Origin: Taeniopygia guttata
Lineage: Eukaryota; Chordata; Aves; Passeriformes; Estrildidae
Assembly (NCBI RefSeq): GCF_048771995.1
Contig: NC_133034.1
Span: 1,488,001 to 1,552,000, forward strand
Length of the DNA: 64,000 nt
Reading direction: 5' to 3'
This document shows, in pieces, positions 25,701 through 34,700 of the stretch. Each line of letters begins with the position of its first letter. Position 1 is the stretch's first letter. A program made the position numbers and the translations under genes. The notes under the pieces were generated by a model. That model saw only the letters and a program-made list of their open reading frames with translations, was not told the DNA's origin and made no database searches.

Positions 25701-28700
25701 GCTCCTGCTGCAGGTACAGCAAGGGCTTTGCTCCTTCCCTGCTCAGGGAAGAGTCCTGCTCTTTGTCTTGCTGTGACATTGCCTTTGGCTGCTTCTACTG
25801 TACTGGAGTTGTTTGCTACAGTCCTGGGACTTCCTTGCACTCATGATTACCACACAAGACTGACTGATCTTAAAGCTCCAGTTGATATCTTAAGAATTTC
25901 GTGTGGTCATGGTGTCCTCCAGACAAACAAACCAAAGAAGACCCCAAAAAAACACCAAAACAAAACAAACTAACAACAACAAAAAAAAACCCAAACCAAA
26001 AACAGGAAAAAAAAAACTAGGAAAAAAAATCCCCCCTCAAAAAAAAGAAGTAACAAAAAACCCAGTGTAAAACAAAATCTCTTTTCCTGACATGGAATTA
26101 CTGGTGTCCTGAGGGGAGTGTGTGTATACATACATAATTTTTTTTAATGTTGTTTTAACAGCCTGTACACAACAGTGGATCCAGTGGCTATGGAAGTCTG
26201 GGTAGCAATGGTTCACATGAACACTTGATGAGTGTGGCATCCTCCAGTGACAGCACAGGAAATAATAATGAAGACACTCATAAGGATAAACCAGTAGGTT
26301 TTTTAATTTTTCTCATTCAAGTATGTGGGACAAAACAAACTAAGTGGGGATTTTTAACTTCTAGAATAATATTTTCAAATTAGAAATAGGAGAAAGGATA
26401 AAGAAAATGCCATCTTTTTTGTTTAATGTAGAGGGAGTAAGCATTTCTGGTGTAGATGAAGCCTCAGGGTACTGAAGCATGGTGATAGGCATGAAAGTCA
26501 GTGTTACAAAGAATTTAAACCTATACACTGTGTTCACTTAATCTAATGTCTGTTAAATGCTATATGCTGTGTTTCTTGGAAAACCAGCCAGGTATGTGAA
26601 AGCAGATTCTTTTGGGAGGGAAAAGTTTGTAATTACTGTTTTCTCAAATGAAAGTAACAAGATTAAATGCAGTAATACCTGTATAACCAAGGGGTAGCTT
26701 GATCCTGATGGCTTTTAATGTTGCAAAAATACAGAATTTATATAGAATGAAATAAATTGAATGGAATAAAACAGTTTTCTAGTTTGTGTTTAGAACTTTA
26801 CTTTGTGTTTAGTTCTGAAAGCCAAAAATTTTCCTTGATAAGTTGTATTGTTTGTAGGCTAATTCTCCCAAATCTGATTTGTGCTTCTGTGATCAGACTT
26901 TGCAGACTCCTGCTCTTGCCAAGGTGGTCACTTTCCTGGCTTCAGTTCTTAACTGGAGGAGTAAGCAGATGAAGTCTGAGGATGTCTTATTTAACAGGGA
27001 AATAGATGCCTGGCATTCCTTCACTATTTCCACAGACAGTGAAGGCTGTTACAGTCCAGTTCTGTAACATCCTGTCAGTGCTTGGTTAGACTTCTAGGTT
27101 TTTTACCAAGTGATAGGTTTGTTCTTTTCCTGAAGACATATTTGTAATCGATATTTTATATTTTCCTATTCAAGTTATTCAAACAGATTAAAAGAAATGC
27201 AGAGTAATTGTTTACAGGAAACATACTTTAAATTCCTTCTTTTTCCAATTATAAATTTCTGCAACTGCACAATAAGATTGTATATATAAATATTTCTTCT
27301 GTGATCAAACTAATTGCAAGATAGAGATTAACTGAGGTTAGATTTAGTCTACTGAGGAATCACTATGCATAATGTTTTATGTCAAAATTAGGAAATAACT
27401 GTTCTTCCCCCTTTCCTTTCAGGAGGTTTGTCAATATGCCCGTAAGGTCAAGAATAAAGGACAGCATATTTTCACTGACAGTAAAGCAAAACTGGACTAC
27501 AAGAAAGAGTCTTTGGCAGGTAGGACACGAGCAGTTCCTAGTCTCTTGTGCTGGTGCTTTGGGTAATATGGCAGCAGGACTTTTTTCTAGTTGAGCTCTA
27601 TCCAGTGCATAAAGGCAGCATTTTATCAATTCCAATTATATTGTCCTGTGTCTCTCTGTGCCCAGGAAAATATTGTGTTTGGCTGTATTGAATCAGTAGT
27701 GGTTTAACACAGTTAAGGCATGGCCTAAAGCTGTTGTCTTGAAATAATTTAGGTGAGCACTAGAGTTGTCCTCATCCTGAGTGTGTTTCAACCCTAGTGA
27801 TATATATTCTCTTATAGCCATAGTGTCTATTCCCTTTGTATCCATGTGCAATATAATTAAACTTTATAACTCCAAGCATCCATAAGGACAGGAAAATGTT
27901 TGCATAATATTCCTTTATTGGTGCATTACAGTGGTTAACTTGTAACCTGCTAAACATGTAGATATGAAAAACCTTTACTACTTTTGCTTTTATTCATGTC
28001 TTAATTGCATAATAGCAGTATCTCTTTCCACAGAGAAGCAGAATACTGCTGGTGGTCAGGTGAAAGGTGTAGGGGGAAAGGATACTGCAGGAACAGTTGC
28101 TCCAAAAAATGTGACTACTGAAGAGCTGGCTTGGAAAGAACAACCTGTGTATTCCTATCAGCAGATCAGCTGTTTGGACAGTGTCATCAGGTGAGCAACC
28201 TGTGAGTAAATTACTCTTGACCTCTGGACACAGGACTAGTATGTCTAATATTGCTAAATCTTTGCATTTTAGGTACTTGGAGAGTTGTAATGTGCCTGGT
28301 ACAGCAAAAAGAAAATGTGAGCCTTCAACAAGTGTTGCATCACTGAGTTCTGGAGTTCATGAACAAAAAGCAGCTGATAACTCTATCCAGCCTTTGGGAG
28401 GTAACTCCACAGCTTTTTCATAGCTGAGTTTTGCTGGCAGGCAGTTGGATGCTACTTCTTTGCAGAATAATGTCAAGTGTATCTTAGGCATGACCTCATG
28501 GCTTCTTTCTCCGTGTTTGATGTTGGTGATTTAACTTTCATCATTAATATCTTCCTTACAATTAAAATATTGAGTAGCTGATGCATATCATATGCATATC
28601 TGGATTGTAGATGCAATAAACTAATTTGTACTGTGCAAAATACAGTAGGATTTTGAGGTTCAGGACTTGAATCATTATCAAATGTAAGAAGTTTATTTCA

Positions 28701-31700
28701 CAGTTAGGACTTGTAAGAACAATCAGCTGAAGGACCTAGCTGCTAATTAATCGCAACAAAAATATGCATATTACTTTTCTGCTTTAAAAAAACGAACGAG
28801 AGAAGGTTAAATGCAGCATTGAACTGTTCTGTGTTTTATAAGATGTTAGAACTTAATGTTCATCCATGGAGACAAAAAGCTGGGGATTACTGAGGCAAGC
28901 TGTCTAAAAAGTCTGCTGCAGACAGAAAGATGTAGTTAATTTTTTAGGCCTTAGATGTAGCATTTGACATAGTCCCCTGACTGGAAGGGGAGCTAGGTGA
29001 AGATTTGTAACTGGTTAGTCCAAGGACTGTGAGATTGGTAAAGAACTGCATACAAATGAGAGATTTGCTCATTCTACCTCATTGTATGAGGCTGAAGGGA
29101 GAGTGTCCAGTGGAGTTTCTCAAAAATTGGTTGTGGGAATGATCTTGGCTATTTGATGAGCTTCAAAAAGAAGTTCTAATGCAGCTTTTAGAATCAAATT
29201 AGAAGGTATCAGTAGACCAGGAACAAAGAGTCCTACAGCAGGGATTGAAATGCTGTAATTTGGAGTCTCTCTGGTTCTGGTTGGCAGAAGATGATGTGGG
29301 TCACCAGCTCTTTGCTCCACTGATGTCTGAGACAGATGAAGTCACCAGTCAGGAAAATGGCAAACTTTGGATCTTAAATATGTGTTATGGAAGTATTCCT
29401 AAGGGAGGAGGAATGTTTTAATGCTGTTTTGTGAGGCACTGCTCTCACCTCTGCTGGATTACTGTGTGTAGCTTTCAGGGGAGAGAATTTTAAATAGCTG
29501 GTTGCAAAAAACAAAGCTCTTACAGTAACCAGCTAATGAAAGAAATCAGTGTACAACACTGGGAGCTGGGGGAAACTTATTCTTGGAAGAGGCTAGAAAA
29601 TTTCTTCCAGAACTGTGCTATGAAAGAAGAGTGAAGACCAGAAAAAGAGGAAAATATCCTTTATTGAAAAGGTTTGGTTTGGCTGTATATAGGCTTAGAG
29701 GGTTGCATTTGTTGCTCCACAATCATTCTGTTCCTGGAATGTAATAAGTTCACTTTTTTGTCTTGTCAAGCACAGTTTGACCTTTACTGTTTTGCAGCCC
29801 TAGCAGCACATAACTTGAATTTGCTCTTGTTTATGTTCAGTAAGCGGCAACTGTATTTCTTTTAACAGATCCTGCTGTGTTGAAGGCATCTGGTAAATCA
29901 AGTGGTCCCCCAGTGGTTGGTGCTCACTTAACATCTTTGGCTTTACCTGGCAAGCCTGAAAGTGTTGTGTCTCTCACCAGTCAGTGCAGCTACAGTAGCA
30001 CCATTGTTCATGTTGGAGACAAAAAAACACAACCTGAATTAGGTAGGATTTTGCTAATATTTTTTCTTCAAGATGGCAAGTGCTAGCAAGTTCAAATTTC
30101 AGACATGTGAACAGCTGATATCTGCTAATGAATTACATTTTCTTACAGCCAAGATGTTCTTAGGAAGTGGAATAAATAGGAATGGAATGTGTAATCTTAA
30201 ACTTGCAGCAGAATTATTACAGAATTGTAATACCTTAAAAATGCGTGTACAGGGTCTTCTTTGCTTCATCTTGAGTATTTTGCTTTCTGTTCCTGTAGAA
30301 ATGATAGAAGATGGTCCAAGTGGAGCAGAAATCATAGATGGCCAACTTCTTGCCCCTCCATCCAGCTCTGCACACGTAAATCAAGAGAAGGAGCCATTTA
30401 AAAAACTGGGACTTACAAAAGAGGTCCTTGCAGTGCATACGCAAAAAGAGGAGCAGAGCTTCTTGAACAAATTCAAAGAAATAAAGAGATTTAATATTTT
30501 TCAATCCCACTGCAATTACTACTTACAAGATAAACCAAAAGGACGGCCTGCTGAACGTGGTATGGCAATAGTTGTCACCATAAAACTTGTATTTATATCA
30601 AAAGTAAATCCTGTTGGGAGGGCATTTCCATTTTTAGTGGTTTTGTGGGGCCAGTGTGAACAGTGACAGTTGCATGCTATTTTCAAAACCCACAGAAAAA
30701 TTTTCTGACAAATCTTTCTAAAAGACTAAAGTGGAATATTGTTTTAGGTATCACAATGGACATTTTAGTAACTAATATTTTGATTTTTATATCTTCTCTA
30801 TACTATTACTGTCATGCTTCTACTCTCAAAAAAAACCCCTGCTTTAGAGTGTTTGCTTTTCTGTATCTGTGCTTGTATTCCCTTGCTTTTCTTTTACTTC
30901 TGTTTTGCCATCTGTCTTTTGTTCAGATTTGTGGTTTGTTTTGTTCTCAGCTCCTTTGTTTTCCAGTTTTCCCCATTCCACTGCTGTGTAATTGGTGAGA
31001 CAATCTGATAATTGTCTGGTTGCCTTTAAGGTAATAATGTGATCAGCAGGATGGAAATGGCAGAGCCTAGAAGCACCAGTGAGATGGTTTTGTTTATTAG
31101 GCCAAGGAGCTCTGGATGGCATTTTCAGAAGTGCTTGATATGATCTGTCGTTGTTCTCATTTCAACCTTGACTTGACTTGGAACAGAAGTCAGACACTGC
31201 TAAGCATTTTTTTCAGATTTTAATCTTAATTTTTAAATTTAAATAGTTATACAGGTCCTGTATAACTATATAGCTGTATTTTTTAAACCTTTCTTACAAC
31301 TTTTCCTTTTGCAGGTGGCCGTGGACAAAGAAACACCACTTCTGGAATGGATCAGCCTTGGAAGAAGAGTGGAAAGAACAGGAAATCCAAGCGCATTAAA
31401 CCCCAGGAATCTTCGGACAGCACAACTTCTGGAGCTAAATTCCCCCACCGGTTCCCCCTCCAAGGTTTAAATGCCACAGCCTGGTCACCATCAGAGACTT
31501 CCCAAGCCAGCTACTCGGCAGTGTCCTTCCCCACCGTCATGCCTGCGTATTCCCTTCCTGTTTTCCCAGCAGCAGGGACGGTGCCACCGGCTCCTGAGCC
31601 TTCACTCTCTGGTTTCAGTCACTTGCCAGACTCTGCAAACACTTGTTCTGTGGGGCCATCCCAGTTCTCTGCACCCTTCATGACTCCTGTGGTGGCTCTT

Positions 31701-34700
31701 GTGCTCCCCAACTACGTGTACCCGGAGATGAACAATAACTTACCTCAAACGCTTTACCCCGGCCAGCCCAACTTCCCTGCCCATCCCACCTTCTCCTCAC
31801 AGACGGTGTTCCCTGCACAGCCCCCCTTTGCCACAGGCAGCCCCTTCCCACAGCAGGCGTTTTTCCCAGCACAGCCATTCCAGTACAGCCCCGCAGCGGA
31901 GCCTGAGAGGGCTCCAGTGGCGGAGCCCCGAAACGACCCCTCGCGTTCCTGCACCCCGCAGTCCCCGGCCCCGCAGGACCAGGCCTCGCCACCGCTCTTC
32001 CAGTCCAGGTGCAGCTCTCCTCTGAACCTCCTGCAGCTGGAGGAAACCACGAAAACCGCCGAGAGCGGAGCTGCCGCGGCCTTGCACGGGGCTCTGGGTG
32101 AGGAGGGAGCCATAGGCACCATCAGGACAGCAGACAACGGCAGTGGGAAGGAATCCTTACCTGTAAGTCTGGGTCACACCCCCTTCTCCTGGCTCTCATT
32201 TCCAGTCCTTTCTCTTCCAGGGCAGCTTGTTAACAATAGACAGAAGTTACATAATGCCTGGAGCTGGACTCACAGTTGTAGTTGGTAAATTCAAGCTTCA
32301 GCAAAACAAAACATGAAGTCCAAACATTAGAATAGCCTGAACCTTTAAAAATTAAATCTACCTCATGATTCTTCTGAAGTTACACTAGGAAGCTTGGGAA
32401 TATACCCTGAAAGAGTTTTGTTCCATTTCATTGAGGAAAGTAGGACTATGGATAAGCCCATTGAAAACCACTGAAATAAACTAAAATAATGTGGGCGCCT
32501 CATTTTTAGCAAAAACATTTTTGCTAATGAATTTGTGTGCATGGAAAGAACAATCTGTAAGTGGTCTGAAAGAAGCTGATTTAAATTAAAACTACATCTG
32601 TATTTACAAACAACCAAAGTAAATGAAGAATTCATAATTTCTTGCAGACCATAATTTTATTTTTGTTTTTTGTTTGTTGCACTGAAACTATGCTGAACTA
32701 TTTGGTAATTTCAGGGGTTTTGTTATTTCCTGGCTCATTTCAGTTTAATAAATCAGTTTAACAAATAGAGATGGAGTAATCTGTAAAGGTTTCCATGGTA
32801 GATATATGTAAACTATTATTTGTGCTTTCTGAAGGCACCAAAGAGTATTGTTATAAATGCTGATGTGATAGAGCACCATCCCTTTTTTTTTTTTTTGGCT
32901 GCCTCCTTCCATTATTCAGGAATGTGTTCAGGGTAAAGTCAGTTCTTTCCATTATTACATGTTTTACTAAGTTCTGTCAGCCTTAATTGCTAATATTTAA
33001 TCTTCAAAATGATTTGCAGTCAAGTTTTGATTTGGTTAAAAATTAGTGTGGTTAATGCTCCTTCCATTAAAAATATACAAATAAGTGATCTTTCCTGGGA
33101 AGCACCTGGGAACATTTCCTTACTACTCTCAGTAGCACTCTTCCCTCTCATCTCAAGGAGATGGAACAGTGAGGGATGTTGCTGCAAATCCTTTGAGGTA
33201 GGTTATAGTAGGAGCAATTGCTAGTATGTTGTGAGTGGCCTGGGTAAAATCTGACTTGTCCAGGACAGTAGGTGCTGCCAAAAATGAACAGGAAATACGT
33301 TTCTTACTTTCTCATGAAACCATATTATTAATTTTTTTGAAGAGAAATTTGGTTGGTCTTACGACCCCCTGTCTGCCTGTCAGTCCAGTCACTATTCCTT
33401 GGCATATGTTACTGGTGACTGTCTTTGAATAATCACATAAACATAAGAATATGAAGTGAAATGGACTCATTACTAATCATTTACATGATTAGTAATCCAG
33501 CTATTGCATTTAGTAATAAATATATTAATGAATAAAGCCCATCTCATATCAGTTGATCCCATCCTCTTTGTTTGTCTCCTCTAGTTTTGAATGTAGGAAA
33601 TTTTTTTCCAAGAGAAATGTTGAACTAATTTTGTAAGATGGTCTTGGGTAAAAGTTTATGTTGATGTGTAAGTATAGAGGAGTGCTGACAACTTTGTAGC
33701 CTTTTATTTAAATGGACATTGCAGAACTATTAACTGTTCATTACCTTGAAGCATAATTTCTGAGAATTTTAAGTAACAAAGTTATTACAACTAGTAATAA
33801 ATAGCTTTGCTTTTTTGTGTTTGGGTTTTTAAATATTCTTTCTCCTTATCTCTAGGCTGAATCTCCAATGGATGCTCAAAACAGCGATGAGCTCTCCATG
33901 TCCAGTGTCCTGCTTGACATTTTACTGCAGGAGGGTGCATGCTCAGGCACTGGCTCAGCCTCTTCAGGGAGTGGTGTGTCTGCAGCTGCCGAGTCCCTGG
34001 GCTCGGGGTCCAATGGCTGTGGCATGTCAGGGAGCAGAACAGGTAACTCAGGCAGCCAGAACCTTCCTGGCATTGCAGAAGAGTTTGAGGTATTGCCAAC
34101 ACCATGAACAGCAAGTGAAAAGCTTTATCTTTACTCCTTGTTGCATGGTTTATTCTTGATTTCTTTCTTATTGCATTACACAGATGTTTTTCTATTGTGC
34201 TTGATTTACAGAACAGAACCTTTTCTAAGTGTGTGTAAAACAGGCATTAAGATATTATGCAGGTATAAAGGAATAAAAAAAAGACCGTACTCCTTCATGT
34301 TCATTTAAGACTTTTAAATTAAAGTGAGCTAATTATTCTGTTGAAAATTAATGGAAACTTTACTTAAGAATTTGAGTTTTAGAAGATTAATGCAGTTACT
34401 CAAGGGTGGAACTTCCCTCTGTTTAAAAAAAAGAAGTAGAATAGTGGTATATATACATTCAGTTCTCTTTAATCTTCTCTACACTCAAAAACATTCAGAT
34501 AATCCATGTATTGCACAATTTATAATGAAATGTTAAATCTCTGTTTACAGGTAGCAGTGAAACTAGTCACACCAGCAAATACTTTGGCAGCATTGATTCC
34601 TCAGAGAATCACCATAAAACCAAAATGAAGACAGAAATGGAGGAAAGTGAGCACTTCATCAAGTATGTGCTGCAGGATCCCATCTGGCTGCTGATGGCCA

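Noticed and set aside
30073..30666. Single 197-codon frame across PER2 exon 17
   Set aside because: Only 30299-30559 is exon; the remainder reads through introns with clear splice sites.
31678..32137. Antisense frames of 96-127 codons opposite PER2 exon 18
   Set aside because: Stop-poor because the sense strand is Pro/Ser-rich coding sequence; no independent evidence.
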